Positions 11,700 to 26,451 of a stretch of 64,000 nucleotides of DNA are shown here, piece by piece. This DNA is from Azolla pinnata. Taxonomy: Eukaryota; Streptophyta; Polypodiopsida; Salviniales; Salviniaceae. The position numbers and the translations under genes were made by a program. The stretch is from NCBI GenBank assembly GCA_037176905.1, contig JBBBWG010018112.1, positions 1 through 64,000 on the forward strand. Direction: 5' to 3'. Numbering within the stretch: position 1 is the stretch's first letter; each line of letters begins with the position of its first letter. The notes below the pieces were generated by a model. It searched no databases. It saw only the letters and a list, made by a program, of their open reading frames with translations, and was not told the DNA's origin.

Positions 11700-12245
11700 A
11701 ATCTCCCGTTTCTTCGCGTTTCCTTTTTGCCTGCAAAATCTTCTTCTTCTTCCATTCCCCGTTTCTCCTTCCGTTTCCTTTCGTCTCCTCCGCCATCGCC
11801 TCCGCCATCGCTGGCCATCGATCGATCGATCCTTCCCTCGCTCCGATCCCTTCAGATCCATCCTCTCCATCTCCCTCTCCCTCCGCTCAATCGCTTCCTC
11901 TCGGCAAGCTCCGGCTCCAGCTGCTTCATTCTGCCATTCCTTCGTCTTCGTCTTCGCCTTCGTCTTCGTCTGCTGCTGCTTCCGCTTCTTCTGCCTTCCC
12001 ATTTCTTGCTCCGGACGTTTCTCGCTTGTATATACGTTTCTGCAACTACGACGCACGGGAAACGTCATCGCTTGGCCGGAAACGCCTTCATCCGGACCAG
12101 ATCCTCCCGAACCGGCGTCCTTTTGTCTCTGCAGCTCTCTCACGACCTGTTCCCAGCTCTTCTGATGGCAGCAGATCGCCCGGAACGCCATTGATATCAC
12201 ACGCCTCCTCCTCCCTCCGTTTCTCGCCGCGTTCTTCTCTCAGAC
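11700..12245 (+). promoter_or_regulatory. Pyrimidine-rich myosin promoter/5' UTR region
   Basis: CT-rich sequence with TTC and TCG repeats leading to the ATG at 12246, typical of a plant 5' UTR. Long open frames on both strands (11494-12200) are biased by the repeats and match no family. No TATA box was assigned. Confidence 0.4.
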
Positions 12246-15200
12246 ATGGTATGCCCCGCGTTCCTTTCGCTGTCTCTCGCTCATTCAATGCACTTCGTCT
12301 CTGTTGCTCTATGCTCCTCTCTTACATGCGATCGTAATAATTCTTCTGATTTACTCTTTCGATGATTATCTCTGTTTTTAGCTGCCTTTCTCTACGATTT
12401 GGTGAACTATCTCTGTTTTTATCTTTCTTCCCCCGTCATGTCATGCTTTCAGATGTATATAAAATTTGCTTTTCTAGCTCCATTAGGTGTGAGAAACAGG
12501 GTAAAATACAGGGAACTCTAGAGCTGATGAATAAAGCGATGAATGATGTGCTGTCAAATTATAGCATCGTGCTCTTAGTGATCAACCACTCCGGAAGTTA
12601 AAAGTTCACGTTTTTCTCTCACTTCCTTCCTCTTCACTTCCCCCTGTAATTTGATACGTGAATGGATATTCGTCGACGTGTATTCATGTATTGTCGATCT
12701 ATATTCATGCATCGTCTTTGTTGTTGGAGCTTCATCAATCCTTACCCATGGGACGAATTATGATCTGCAAGTTCATTAAAATAATGATGTGTGTCTAGCT
12801 CAGTTTCGTTGTATGTTCATTAGTAGAACTAAATCTTCTGCGTTACAATCATCGGGATATTGTACTGTAAGCCATTCTCGTACTGCGAAAACACACACAC
12901 ACACACAATCTCTCATCTTTTGCTCATTTTTCGGGAAAATCGTATTTCCTTATTGCCGGAGTCTCCTTTCCATGCATGATAATGTTGGTAAATGATGAGG
13001 AGATACCTGCCAAAATTTTTTGGTGTATGCGTTTCTCGATAGAAGGTATTACGAACTTATAATGATTGTAGACAGCTTATGCAATTTTTCTGGGATCCAT
13101 TTGCATAGTTTTTAAGGGGAGTTTCCATCAATTTTGCATATAATGAACAAGACTATTGGGGAATGTTATAATTTTATATGAATGTAGTTGATCAGTATGG
13201 ATTCAATTAAGTTTTGGCAGGTAATGTGATTATATCGATAAATATGTGTATGTCTATCCATAGATATATATGCCAGATTTTTCATCTCTCCATCTATTGT
13301 CAGTATGTTAATAATAAGCAGCTAAGCTTATTTACTTGTTTATTTCTCTCCATTGTCTCGTGCCTTCAGATGATTTGATAATATTGTCAATAAGGTGCAT
13401 CATTCTGGCTGATGCGAAATGATACAATACTATAAGTTTTAATTTCTCATTTGGTCTCGGATATCATTTATACCTCTTGGAAGGAATTATCAGAAGTTTT
13501 TCTTTCTCAGGCAAGTGACAGAAACATAACAGTTGGATCTCAAATATGGGTTGAGGATAATGAGCTAGCCTGGGTAGAGGCCGAAGTACAGGAGATCAAC
13601 GGGGATCAATTGAAAGCACATACTCCTACTGGAAAGCTTGTAAGCGAATGTGTTTTTTTATCAATCCTAATGTATACACATTATGTGTACACATACACAC
13701 GCACATACATATATGTAATATGTATTATGTATACATACACATAAACATACAGCAGGACATGCATTTGCATATAGATGGACACATACATTTACAACATTTT
13801 GTGAAAATTTTTGTTGCATATTACAAAACACCAGGTAGTCAGCAAGCTCGCTAATGTCCATCCAAAAGATTCTGATGCACAACCAGGTGGTGTCGATGAC
13901 ATGACAAAACTTGCTTATTTGCATGAGCCAGGTGTTCTACACAATCTTTATACAAGATATGAACTCAACGACATCTATGTGAGTATTTCATTGGAAATGT
14001 AGTACACGCTATTTAAGCTGGATTCAACACGTGCTTTTAAATATTCATGAAGATTTTGGGTCTGCAGATCATTTCATTCTATTTAATTTTGTAGCTCCTC
14101 TTGTATTGATGTATTACACTCTCATATAAGTAATCATACGATTTGTATAGGGCAAGTTCTGCTATCATTCACTGCTTGTTTTAATTCTGTGGAACTCCAT
14201 CCTGACTTTGGTTGCCCGCATAGGGCAAGCTCTGCTATCAGGGTCAGCTTGAAATAGATGACTGACATTTTAATTCTAGAAACTGACTGACTGATTTGAA
14301 TGCACAGACGTATACAGGAAATATCCTGATTGCAGTGAACCCATTTACGAAGCTTCCACACTTATATGATGTCCATATGATGGAACAGTATAGGGGGGCA
14401 ACATTTGGTGAATTGAGCCCCCATGTATTCGCAATTGCTGATACCGCTTATAGGCAAGTGAGACTAATATCATAACAATGATGATAAATATGAATGGCCT
14501 TATTGAGTTTCTTATGGTTTGTCTGAAAATATAGAGCTATGGTGAATGAAGGGAAGAGTCAGTCTATCCTCGTCAGTGGAGAAAGTGGAGCAGGAAAGAC
14601 AGAGACCACAAAGTTGTTGATGCAGTATATTGCTTTTATGGGTGGTCGAGCAATGACTGATGGCAGATCTGTTGAACAGCAAGTTTTGGAAGTAAGAATA
14701 TCATGATTATTCATCATTGCGAAAGCTAAAGTAATAAATAGGATTTTGATTTTTTAATGTATTTTTATTAGAACCCGTTCTGGGGGGTTTTTGTTAGAAA
14801 ATTTGGGTTCTCACTCATATACTTGGCTTTTGCAGTCAAATCCACTGCTTGAAGCATTTGGTAACGCAAAAACTGTCAGAAATGATAATTCCAGGTAAGG
14901 ACAGAGCAAGAGGTGTTTTTTTGGTGTTTTACTAACTATATTGGCTAGGTTTGCCTTTTATAACCAATTGACAATTTTTTGCTGTGACATTTCATGGATA
15001 TTCTGTGCCCTTGTACTTGTAGCCTGTAAGGTTTTCTTGCAGATGTTCATCTCTCAGAGATCTGATAATTTCAGTGAATAGTTGGCTCACAGTTATGTAG
15101 GCCTCCAATGTTATATTCCTTGTATTTTGACACTGATCAATAACCATGCTATCAGTTAAATTTCTCGATTATGTCCATAAAGTCCAAAGCGCTAATGATA

Positions 15201-18200
15201 AATCATGAAAACATTCTGATGTCTGATATCGAGCAATATTAATAGTGATCTGTTGTATTGGTATTGGATAAACAGCTCATTTAGGCGTTTTCACTGAACT
15301 GAAGAGGATATTTCCTGTGAATAAGATAGCAGGCTCCATATGATAAGGGTGAAAATTAATTTCACATGCAAAATAGCAGGCATTGTCATCTTTGAAATTG
15401 GAAGGAAAACCGTCAGAAGTTGTGCATCCTTACATAATTACTTTTCAGAAGATCATAGTGTATGACGTACCAAAGAAATAAGAAATATCCCAATGTGAGC
15501 GTAACATGGACTGTACTCAACGTGCTTTTGATGGTATTTCTTTGTCCAATAGTAATTGTTATTTGGAATATCTTAGTGGTGCTAATTATGTCTTAATGTG
15601 GAGTAAAGAAACTTGAGATTTTATATCTCAGTGCTATAGGAGAATCTGGCTGATTAGATAGTCTTAAGCGTGGTAATACTGGCATCATCATTCGGATGAT
15701 AAGATTATGAATGATTAGCACTGGATCCCTTTGGAGATGGATATCATTCCTTTTCTGTTCCCTGTTGGATGACTTTTGTGTTGTCAGACCTTGGCTGTAT
15801 TTTTTTAATATAGCATGTTCAACAAGCCTTCTGACTAGCGTATGAAGGTTACACATATTATATGGCATACTCAACAAGACTTCCGATGAGTTTATGAAGG
15901 TTGTGCTATTCATTGTGTTTTAGTGAGGAATGCCTCCGTAACTGCGGAGCTTCTTCAGGCTCACTCTCACACATATTTGAAGTGAGTGGATAATCATAAT
16001 CACACACTTTAGGGAACAATAGACTCTTTGGGTATGGATGGGATGTTGAGGGACATCAGTCACATATCCAACATCTCTTCTTCACTTCTAATTTATGATT
16101 GTATTTCTTTTTATCTTCTTCTAAATATTTATTGCTCACACTTTGAAACAATATTGTTGATAGCTCATCATAAAAACTGTGGTAATGAAAAGAATTCAGC
16201 ACTAGGTTGCAATTTATATATTTCGTGCATGCTGCAGTCGATTTGGAAAATTTGTCGAACTTCAGTTCGACCGAAGTGGGAGAATATCAGGAGCAGCGGT
16301 TCGCACTTATCTCCTTGAGCGATCACGTGTTGTGCAGATTGCTGATCCTGAAAGGAATTATCACTGTTTCTATCAACTGTGTGCATCAAGTGAGGTATTA
16401 CCGGAACAAATTTCTGTAGATAGTTGTCTTTTGGAAATTCTTAAACTTATGTATGTCATTGATGTCTCATTTGTTTAGGACGCTGAAAAGTACAAGTTGA
16501 AAGAACCCAAGTATTTTCATTATCTAAATCAAAGCAATTGTTATGAACTGGAGCACACTAGCAATAGCCGGGAGTATGCAAAAACTAGAAGAGCAATGGA
16601 TATTGTGGGCATAAGTTTAGAAGAACAGGTAATGTCTGATCCTCTCTTTCATGTGCAATAGTTGAAAGTAAACATTTATTCTGATTTTGTTATTTCACAG
16701 GAGGCCATTTTCCGTGTTGTGGCTGCAATCCTTCATTTAGGAAATATTGAATTTGTCCAAGGGCAGGAATTTGACTCTTCTACATTGAAAGACAAGGATT
16801 CTCGCTTCCATTTGGAAGTAGCTGCAGAACTTTTCATGTACACATAATGTATTGTTATAACTGAAACAATCTGAAAGAAGAAGAAAACTCCTAAAAGACT
16901 TTGTGTTTCAATTTTAGGTGTGATCCCATGGGACTATTGGATGCTCTTACCACACGAGTAATTGTAACCAGAGATGAAAATATTACAAAAACACTTGACC
17001 CAAACTCGGCTACCATAAATAGAGACACATTAGCAAAGACTGTCTATTCTCGTCTATTTGACTGGTATTTGGTCGTTTCATACTCAACTTTTTTGGTTGT
17101 CATAAGAATCATGCAACTCTTATATTTTCTAAAGGACAATTGATGTATTGTCTTAACTCTTCTCATTATAGGCTCGTCAATAAAGTTAATAAATCCATCG
17201 GCCAAGATTCTGAATCGAAAATGTTGATTGGTGTGCTTGATATCTATGGATTTGAAAGCTTCAAGTTTAACAGGTACTTCATAATTTAATTTTGGGTCAT
17301 CAAATGACCTTGGATATTATCACTTTCTCCACTTATATGAAATTTCAAATGGATAGGTTAGGTTAGTGTATTTTTGTGGTACTATTTACTGTAGTTGAAC
17401 ATTGTGCAACCATTGCTCCAATACTGTTCCAATCTCATTATTGAATATCTAAATTTACATGGTTTGGCATTGTTGCAGCTTTGAGCAATTCTGCATCAAT
17501 CTTACGAATGAGAAACTACAACAACACTTCAACCAGGTTTCGTCTCAAATATTTAAAATGCTTTCATTTCCTTTTTGTCTTATTACATATTGGGTATAAG
17601 CATTTGAGCACTTCTTTTTTCATGCATTCCAACAGCATGTATTCAAGATGGAGCAAGAAGAATACACAAAGGAAGAAATCAACTGGAGTTACATTGAGTT
17701 TGTGGATAATCAGGATGTGCTGGATATGATAGAAAAGGTATAAAATATACCTGAGGGTAAAAAGTCCAATTTTCTATGTCTTCATAGTGCTTATATAATT
17801 TTCATGGCCTTTTTCCTAAAAAGCCTTTCACTATTATAGATAATCAGAAGATAATGCCATATTGATGAGAAGTTTTTTCGCTAAATTTTACGAACAACTT
17901 ATTGATGACCAATGGTTTATGTATTTTTCAGAAACCATTGGGGATAATTGCTCTTTTAGACGAAGCATGGTATGAATAACTAAACTGCATACGTATATAT
18001 GTGATTACCTCCAGCATATAAATGCTTTAAAATACACATTGATTTTATTAGAGTGCTTATTATTGAGTTGTTTTCCAGCATGTTTCCAAAAGCAACTCAT
18101 GAAACATTTGCAAATAAGCTTTTCCAAACCTTCAAGAATCACAAGCGATTTTTCAAACCAAAGCTCTCTATTACGGATTTCACCATTTCCCACTATGCAG

Positions 18201-21200
18201 GCGATGTAAGATTATTTTGTTGTTTATACTTAACTATTCTATTGCTATTGTGTGGACGTTCTTGGTTATCTGAAACAGTTTCCTTTTGTAGGTTACTTAT
18301 CAGGCAGATCTTTTCTTGGACAAGAACAAAGATTATGTTGTTGCTGAACACCAGGCCTTGCTAGGTTCCTCAAAATGCCCATTTGTTGCAGATCTTTTCC
18401 CCTCTTCTCCAGAGGAGTCATCAAAATCTTCTTACAAGTTTTCTTCAATTGGTACCCGGTTCAAGGTTCAAACCATGTGATCTTTATTGCATTCTTCTCC
18501 CAAATTGTGGAATATATTAAATATGGAGGGCAGTCCATTGATCTTGAAATAAGAGTCCGGCAGTTGTCCAATTGCTGGAGAGGTCATTTTATCTGGTCCT
18601 TTTTGTAACACCGAGATTATTTTTGCATTTTCAGCAACAATTGCAGTCACTTATGGATACACTAAACTCTACACAGCCTCACTACATTCGTTGTGTAAAG
18701 CCAAATCAATACAATAAGCCAGGGCGCTTTGAGAACCAAAATGTCCTTCAACAGCTCAGATGTGGAGTATGTGCCCAGAAAAACCCTGTTATGCTAGGAG
18801 GAAATCATTTTTACCTAAGGATTACAATTTTTTTTGATTGTTCACCAGGGAGTACTTGAAGCTGTACGTATCAGCTGTGCAGGTTATCCTACAAGAAGAT
18901 CGTTTGATGAATTTCTTGATCGATTTGGTCTACTAGCTACTGACTTGCAGGAAGGAAGGTGAAATTTTTGCTATTTTTACTCACATGGCACTTTTAGAAT
19001 TGAGGGCTGAGATACAGCCGGGAATTTCATGCTGGTATTTGACATCCTTCAACCTGTAAAGAATGCATCATTTTCTCTGCAGTTATGATGAAAAGGCTGC
19101 AACGGAATATATTTTGAAGAAGGCCAATTTAAGTAATTACCAGGTGGGAGTCTTCTTTGAGATTTTAACGTTTATTTTAAGGTTGGTTCTTAATGTTTAT
19201 TTTAACCTTCATTGGAAATTGACATTTGAGGATAGGTCATAAGTCTTTGTCCAGTACAGATTTGTCACAATAGTGACCATGTCAATTTGCTTGTCTCAGT
19301 CTCTAGAATTTTCTATCTGCTTCTCCTTAGTGAATTACGCTGCATGTCTCTAAACAGAATTCTCAGATACTATTCAGGCTATTGACAGTTTAAGCTGGAT
19401 CCTGTCTTTTGCACGTTGTCAAATTTTGTGTATGCAGGCAAACATGTAGTGTGCTAAGAAATCTTGTTTACTATGAATTGGTTTCCAACATTCTGAGTTG
19501 ATGCTATATCTATGCAATTTAATCAGATAGGACAAACGAAGGTATTCCTTCGAGCTGGTCAGATGGCAGAGCTAGATGCAAGAAGAGCAGAAGTTTTGGG
19601 GAATGCTGTCAAAGTGATCCAACGAAGAGTCCGCACATTCCTTGCACAAAGAGAACTGAAATCTATACGCAAATTAGCTATCTGGGTGCAGGCTCGATGG
19701 CGGGGTAAGCCATTATCCTCACAATATCAATAGTTTTGTTATTCTCCTGACCTTATAAATATATGTTTTCTGCTAATCATGTTTTTTTAGGTAAGCTTGC
19801 TCGTAAGAGGTATATGGAAATGAAAAGGGAAACTGCAGCAATTCAAATCCAGAGACATGTCCGTGGTCGGCAAGCTCGTAAGCTGTATAAAAAGGTGCGG
19901 GCGGCGGCTATTGTTATTCAAGGTTGCTTACGTGGGATGCTGGCTCGTAAAGAGTTTACGTTTAGACGAAAAACACGAGCAGCTATCAAAGTGCAGGTTT
20001 GGATGACAATGCTAGAATGTTAACATTTTAAATTTGTAACTGGATTTAGACTTGATGATTTGACTTATCCTTTTTTCTCTGAATTCCAGACATGCTGGAG
20101 GGGATATAAAGCTCATTCTGATTACATGAAGCTACAGAAGGCATCTCTTAGTGTTCAATGTTTATGGCGAGGACGTATTGCTAGGAAAGAGCTTAAGAAG
20201 CTAAAGCTGGTAAGTCATGGATCAGTAAAACTCAACTTGACCTCAGGAACATTGTCTATTTGTAAATGTTCGGGATTTATGCTATGATCACTCAAGATAT
20301 GTTAACTTAGTCATTTTTATACATGAAGGCTTCTTTCCATTATCATCAATTGTATGCTTTATTAGGCATATGTTATGTATGCTTATAAGCATGATTTTTA
20401 ACATTTAAAATTCATTTCGGTTTTAGCATGTGGCCATTTATTCTCAGATACATATCATCTCTTTTTAAATAGAACGTGGATCAAAAGATATTATATTTCC
20501 ATCTTATTGGCAGTATGGGTTGGAAGGCGAAGATGTTAACCTAGGAACCTGCCCTGTCATCCATGTAAAAGCATTCATACTAACTGATTTAATTGCAGGC
20601 TGCAAAAGAGACTGGTGCATTGCAAGAAGCAAAGACAAAGCTTGAGAAACGTTGTGAAGAGCTCACATGGCGATTACAGCTGGAGAAAAGGTTACGGGTA
20701 AGTTTTGAAATTTATAACGTCTATCATAGTTGATATAAAACTTATGGTTTATCTCCATTGTATCTATGAGGGCATTTTCTTTGCTACCTTCTTTAGCCAC
20801 TATCTGATACAGTTTGATATTGTTAATAATATCAGCCTCATCATTTCTGACCATCAATGATGATAGGAGCTTTATAATATCCACTGATCTGGACTTAATG
20901 TGTAGTAATGATGTGCCCACATAGATCTATATCAAATCATCTACACCTTGTAGGTTGTTTCGTCACTTTGTTATGAAGGGATTAATCGTATCTTAACTTG
21001 TACGTATTAAATATTTGGAAAGTGAAATGGAGTGGTAGGCTCGAAAAAAGGTGTATATGAATACAAAGCTCTGTTTATAGTCCATCAGTTACTCGACTGA
21101 CATGATTTTCTCTTTGAATAATGACATGTAGACTGATTTGGAGGAAGCAAAGGCTCAAGAGGTTTCAAATTTACGTTCAGCCTTGAATGAGGCGCAGGCT

Positions 21201-24200
21201 CGATTAGAAGCAGCAACGTCTCTTGCTGCTGAAAAAAGAGAGATAGAAAAGCATGCACCAGATCATGCTGTTCCAACAGTGAAAGAAGTAGAAGTGATCA
21301 AAGTTTTAGAAGTCAGCAATGCGAAAGTTGAGAAGCTTGAAGCGGATAATGAAAGCTTAAAGGTACTTATAACTTACAAATGCATAGAATTGGGTCAATT
21401 GAAGGACATATCATTTTTAAGTTACTGCACATGTTCTACATTAGTGGGTTGATAAGTTGAAACTTGTTTTATCATGTCAAACTGTATTTGATTGGAGATA
21501 ATACTAGAGTTTCAAAATTGATTAGAGTTCATGTATTTGATTTGTCTATCAGTAAAATTGACATACCCTTCTTCTGTTTTCTCTTAATTGTTTCTTTTGC
21601 TTTTGGGATGATTTGTATTAGGCTCTAGTCAGCACCCTTGAAAAAAGGGCGGAAGAGGCCGAACAGAAACTTCTCGAGACCAAGAAAGATAATGATGAAA
21701 AGACTAAGAGTCTGAAAGAGACTGAGACTAAGCTAGATCAACTTCAAGAGGCAATGCAAAGGTTTGTAATGTAAATTTTACTAAGGTTGTAAATTTGTAA
21801 TGCTTTAAACAAGGGTAAAAACTATGAAATACCCTGATGTTTCCTCTTGCGATTCTATTTTTTTCCCCAAAAAATCACTCGCATTTCCATGTTTCCTTTA
21901 ATTCCCTTTTAAATATTCTAATTGATTCTCTCCTGTTGAGAAAACTGGTTGAGAATTGATGGTAATTTATTTGATACATACAGACTGGAAGAGAAGTTGT
22001 TGAACTTGGAATCCGAAAATCAAGTCCTTCGTCAGCAAACTCTTGTTATATCTCCAGCTAAAAATCTCAGCAACCGTTTTAAGAGCACAGTTTTTCAGGT
22101 TAGAAGGCTTAGATGTTTGAGTTTCGCATTATTATTTAGACATGTACATGTTGGCATATTTAACACAATTTTATAATTTCAGAGGAGCCCTGAAAGTGGT
22201 CTTCTTGCGGATGGTGACTTAAGAACACCGGTAAGTAGGCCATCTTTTTGTGTAATAACCTTGGAAGAGACTTTGTGGTTGCATTAGTCTCACCAAACAG
22301 AACTAGCATTGATGTAACACCCAAACACCAACAGAAACAAAACTACAGTTGCTCACCCCTCAGAAAATTACCAACATTTGAACTTGTATTTTCAAACCAT
22401 CACTAGTCTTTGTACTTGTGCATCCAGGAATCTCCAACACCTGCCACTCCTGAAAAGGAGCAAGTTGCTGCAGAACAACATAGGCATCAGAAAATTCTTA
22501 CTCCAGACAGACAACAGGTAATCACGTATGTTATTGTTAGTTCATCAGACTTGAAAAGGTTTAGTTTCTTAGTTGGCATGCATATTTTCTTGCTAATTTT
22601 TAGATTCGATTCAATTCACAGATTAGATTCTTATAGACTTTGTCTCACTCTGTTTGTCAAAACTCTAGTTTTCCTCATGAAAAGACCTTATTCTGATTAG
22701 ATGACCATCTACAGGAGAATCTTGAAGTGCTGTTGAAATGCGTCAGTCAAGACGTGGGTTTCAGCCGGGATAGGCCTATTGCTGCATCTATCATCTACAA
22801 GTCTTTATTACAGTGGCGTTCCTTTGAAGCAGAAAGAACAAATGTCTTTGATCGTATTATACAGACTATGGGGACAGCTATTGAGGTTGGAATTTTTTAT
22901 GAGGTCATGTTTCATTCTGGATAATAAATTTACCTTAGTGAACTTCTTTTTACAGAATCAGGAGAACAACGATGTTCTTGCATATTGGTTATCCAACACA
23001 TCAATGCTTCTTTCTCTTCTTCAACGCACTTTGAAAGCAAGCGGAGCAGGGGGCCTTAGTCAGCAGAGGCGCAGAACACCCTCGGCTACTTTGTTTGGCA
23101 GGATGACCCAAGTAAGGACGTGTTATATGTAGCTATCAATATTGCATACTGTCTTACGGGAAACCCAACTGTTTCCTTTCCCATCCTTTGCCGTTCCCAT
23201 CATTATACTCAATATTTTTCCCATTGTTTCGTGAGGCACATCATGCACTACTGTTGGAGAGAAAAGGTATTTGGGCAAAAAGGAAGGGATTTGAGATATG
23301 CATATTTTATCATGAGACATGGTACTAGTACTGATTTTGATGTTCTTTTGTAGAGCTTCCGCTCATCACCTGGAGGCCTGTCATTTTCTTCTAATGGCAA
23401 TATCATAGGTGGGGTAGACGCACTGCGGCAGGTCGAGGCAAAATATCCAGCTTTGTTGTTCAAGCAACAACTTACTGCATACGTGGAGAAAATATATGGA
23501 ATGATTCGAGATAATCTAAAGAAAGAAATCACACCTTTGCTTGGGCTTTGCATCCAGGTTTGCAATTTTTTCTGTGGCTGATTCATTTTTACAGTTTCTC
23601 AGAATGATCATAGTTGTTAAAATCTGATTGCATTGCTATCTCTACAGGCACCTAGAACATCAAGAACAACATTAGGAAAAGCTGCATCAAGGTCTGTCCA
23701 TGCCAGTAGTGCTGCACAACAAATACTGAGTAGCCATTGGCACAGCATTATTAAGAGCCTCAGTAGCTTACTGAGCATCATGCGTGCTAATAATGTAAGA
23801 AAGCATCCTTACAAGAAGTTATATGCTGGTATTTTTTAATCTAAGGGTGGGTATCAATAAACGGAGCATCGATTTCTGTGTGTATTGCTATCAGGTGCCA
23901 TCATTTTTTATCAGAAAAGTTTTTACTCAGATATTTTCTTACATCAATGTTCAACTATTCAACAGGTGATAACTTTGTTGTTAATTTCACAAAATTTTAG
24001 CTTGTACTTTAAGTTTAATTTCACAAATTGTCTGATTATATCTTCATTGCTTTGTGTTTCAGTCTTTTGTTGCGAAGAGAATGCTGTTCGTTTAGTAATG
24101 GGGAATATGTCAAGGCTGGGTTAGCAGAGCTAGAGCGTTGGGTGCTTGATGCTTCTGAAGAGGTAATAGGAAGTCATGGCTTGTCAAATAAGAAAATCCT

Positions 24201-25115
24201 TGTTAGAATAACCCAATAAATATTATTTGTCTTGCAGTATGCTGGAAAATCCTGGGATGAGCTAAAGCACATTAGGCAGGCTGTTGGATTCTTGGTAAAT
24301 ACTCAAAAGTTTCTGTATGGGTACAATATTGTGCGATTAGAAGAATACTCTTTTCTTGCTTTTAAGCTTCATCTCTCCAAGTTTTATTTATGTTAAATGC
24401 TTCTTCTATTATCCTGTTTCTTTAATTCGGCTGATATGATTGTGCTGCGTTTGGCAGGTTATACACCAGAAACCTAAGAAGTCCCTGGATGAGATAACGA
24501 ATGATCTCTGTCCTGTCAGTAGAATCATAGCTCCTCTGCTAGACTTGTTTATGTTGTGGGTAGCAAAACGTTATCTTATTTTAGCTTACATTTTGTCTTT
24601 GTAGGTGCTAAGCATACAACAACTTTATCGCATCAGCACTATGTACTGGGATGACAAATATGGAACTCACAGTGTTTCTACTGAGGTGAATAGACTCCAG
24701 TGTCTGTGGAATGGAAGAGAATACCCTCTTAGTTTTAATTTTATTTTTCATTTTTGTCAATAATGACATGGACTGCTACATAAACAAACTTATCGATGTT
24801 GACTGGATGCTTCTGCCAGGTTATAGCAAAGATGAGGGTCTTAATGACAGAGGAGTCAAACAATGCAGCGAGCAACTCCTTCCTGCTGGATGATGATTCA
24901 AGGTTTGTTTTAAGTGGTTACAAATTTTCATAAGGGTAGATCCATAATCCACAGGACATTCACTTTCTTTCTGCTCTGAACATCTCTGCAGTATTCCGTT
25001 CTCCGTTGATGATATATCAAAATCGATTCCGGAGACCGATCTATCTGATATTGATCCTCCCAATGTTCTTCGAGAGAATCCAGGGTTCTTCTTCTTGCAA
25101 CCTCAAGCAGCGTAA
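12246..25115 (+). CDS. Class XI myosin heavy chain (plant unconventional myosin), complete
   Basis: Actin motor for organelle and vesicle transport. 39 exons total 4611 nt, 1536 residues, ending TAA: 12246-12248, 13511-13639, 13835-13978, 14308-14453, 14535-14691, 14836-14894, 16238-16394, 16479-16628, 16701-16837, 16918-17064, 17172-17273, 17479-17536, 17636-17737, 17932-17969, 18079-18205, 18292-18465, 18635-18766, 18849-18958, 19083-19143, 19527-19704, 19791-19996, 20090-20209, 20599-20697, 21132-21362, 21622-21761, 21984-22098, 22183-22230, 22428-22517, 22715-22885, 22956-23111, 23354-23557, 23648-23794, 23895-23965, 24063-24162, 24238-24294, 24458-24514, 24605-24685, 24820-24902, 24992-25115. 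Exon 1 is only the ATG. Motifs: P-loop GESGAGKT (156-163), switch I NDNSSRFGKF (209-218), switch II DIYGFE (433-438), motor to about 735, IQ repeats about 735-880, coiled coil about 880-1075, globular tail with DIL domain including [20 protein letters not shown]. Length and order match plant myosin XI. Every exon joins in phase and no break is seen. The subtype within class XI is not assigned. Confidence 0.97.
14454..14455 (+). other. GC splice donor of myosin intron 4 (GC-AG intron)
   Basis: The exon ends TATAG and the intron begins GCAAGTG. Reading through to the acceptor at 14533-14534 gives the conserved [19 protein letters not shown] is the normal consensus for the rare GC-AG class. Confidence 0.9.
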
Positions 25116-26451
25116 TGTGTGTATTCATCTAGCAGAATAAGATCTCTAAACTCACCATTTTTTTAAGAGTTTGGAATCTGCTAATACCCTCATTTGTAAA
25201 ATGGATTGTAAAATAGCCAGTAAAATGCCGCTGAGCCATCCTCAACTCAGCTCAATTGTCAGCATCATATCCGATCATCCATCATCATATCCTTATCCGT
25301 GTCATCATTACAGTCCGATCATTCTTTACGCCTTTTTTTTTTGGCTATATTTATAGCTTGATTCCATTGATCAGCTATTGGGCAATGCCGTTAGGTAGGG
25401 GTGCAAATAGAAAGGAAAGAGGGTTTTTTCAGATTTAGCCGGTGCTTTTTTTTTTTTAGCCGGGCACGTTCACTGGTTTGTGCTGGCAGAAGTTTTGCAT
25501 TGTATCCTTGATTGCAGATTCATATTAGACATTCATGTATAGATATAAATAATATGTTGGCTCGAATACAGGTGCCAATTGATAGTTTTTATGTTTTTCT
25601 TATAAAATTGAATACTTCCCCGTGACAAAGGCTAGAGTGTGATGTATCACAATTTTCTATGGTCAAACCCCTGACTCTTATCATGAAGTTCCCATTGTGA
25701 GCTTGTAAGCAAGGCCATTGTATCCTTAACTCCCAAGGTTTGTGAAGGTGTGTGTCGTTGATGATTTATGTGACCAATCGGGTATGGCGGAATCCGGATA
25801 CGGTTAGAAGACTTATGAACACCGAGGTAGGGTGAAAAAGAGAATTGTAGGGCTTTATGGGAGGGTGATCTTGTTACAATGTGAGCATGAAGCAAATTGA
25901 AGGAGAGAAGATAAGGGAGAAATGCAACATTCGTGTAGGTGCAAGATGGGATTAGAGTGGTTTCCCATGTCATCGAGTATGAACATGGATTGTACTTCTG
26001 TTGAGTTTGAGTAGGAAGGCCACGTGTTGTGTGAGTAGCGTAGATTTAATCGCACTGTTACGTATTGAAGTGGTGGCCCACATGAAGGTAGCTATCTAGT
26101 TTTACCTCCGATCGTAGGATTGATGTTGCTCGATCACGGTAAACGAGTATCACACGCATTGTTGTGGTTCTTCTGCTCATGACCAAGGCAGAAGCCAAAG
26201 TGACGGGCAAAAGAAGCTGGGAACAAATCCTACGAATGCCAAAGATATATAGCCCTTTCAGATGTGAAGCAAGCAAGCAAGCGCTGATCGTGCAAATTGC
26301 CGGCATTTTCCGGAAATTCACACAAGTTTGTTCCAGCGGTCTTTCTGTGTAATATTATTAGCAGGCGTCCGTGAAAGGCCTCGGATAATGCAATATATAT
26401 ATATATATATGTATATATTATATGGCGCAACAAGAGAAGAAAAAACGGAGA
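25116..26451. other. Myosin 3' region and spacer, nothing else seen
   Basis: Contains the likely 3' UTR of the myosin gene and an (AT)n run at about 26394-26416. No coding or RNA feature is recognisable on either strand. Confidence 0.5.

Noticed and set aside
11494-12200. Long overlapping open frames on both strands before the myosin gene
   Set aside because: Coded by CT/TTC repeats, no family match, and sited where the 5' UTR is expected.
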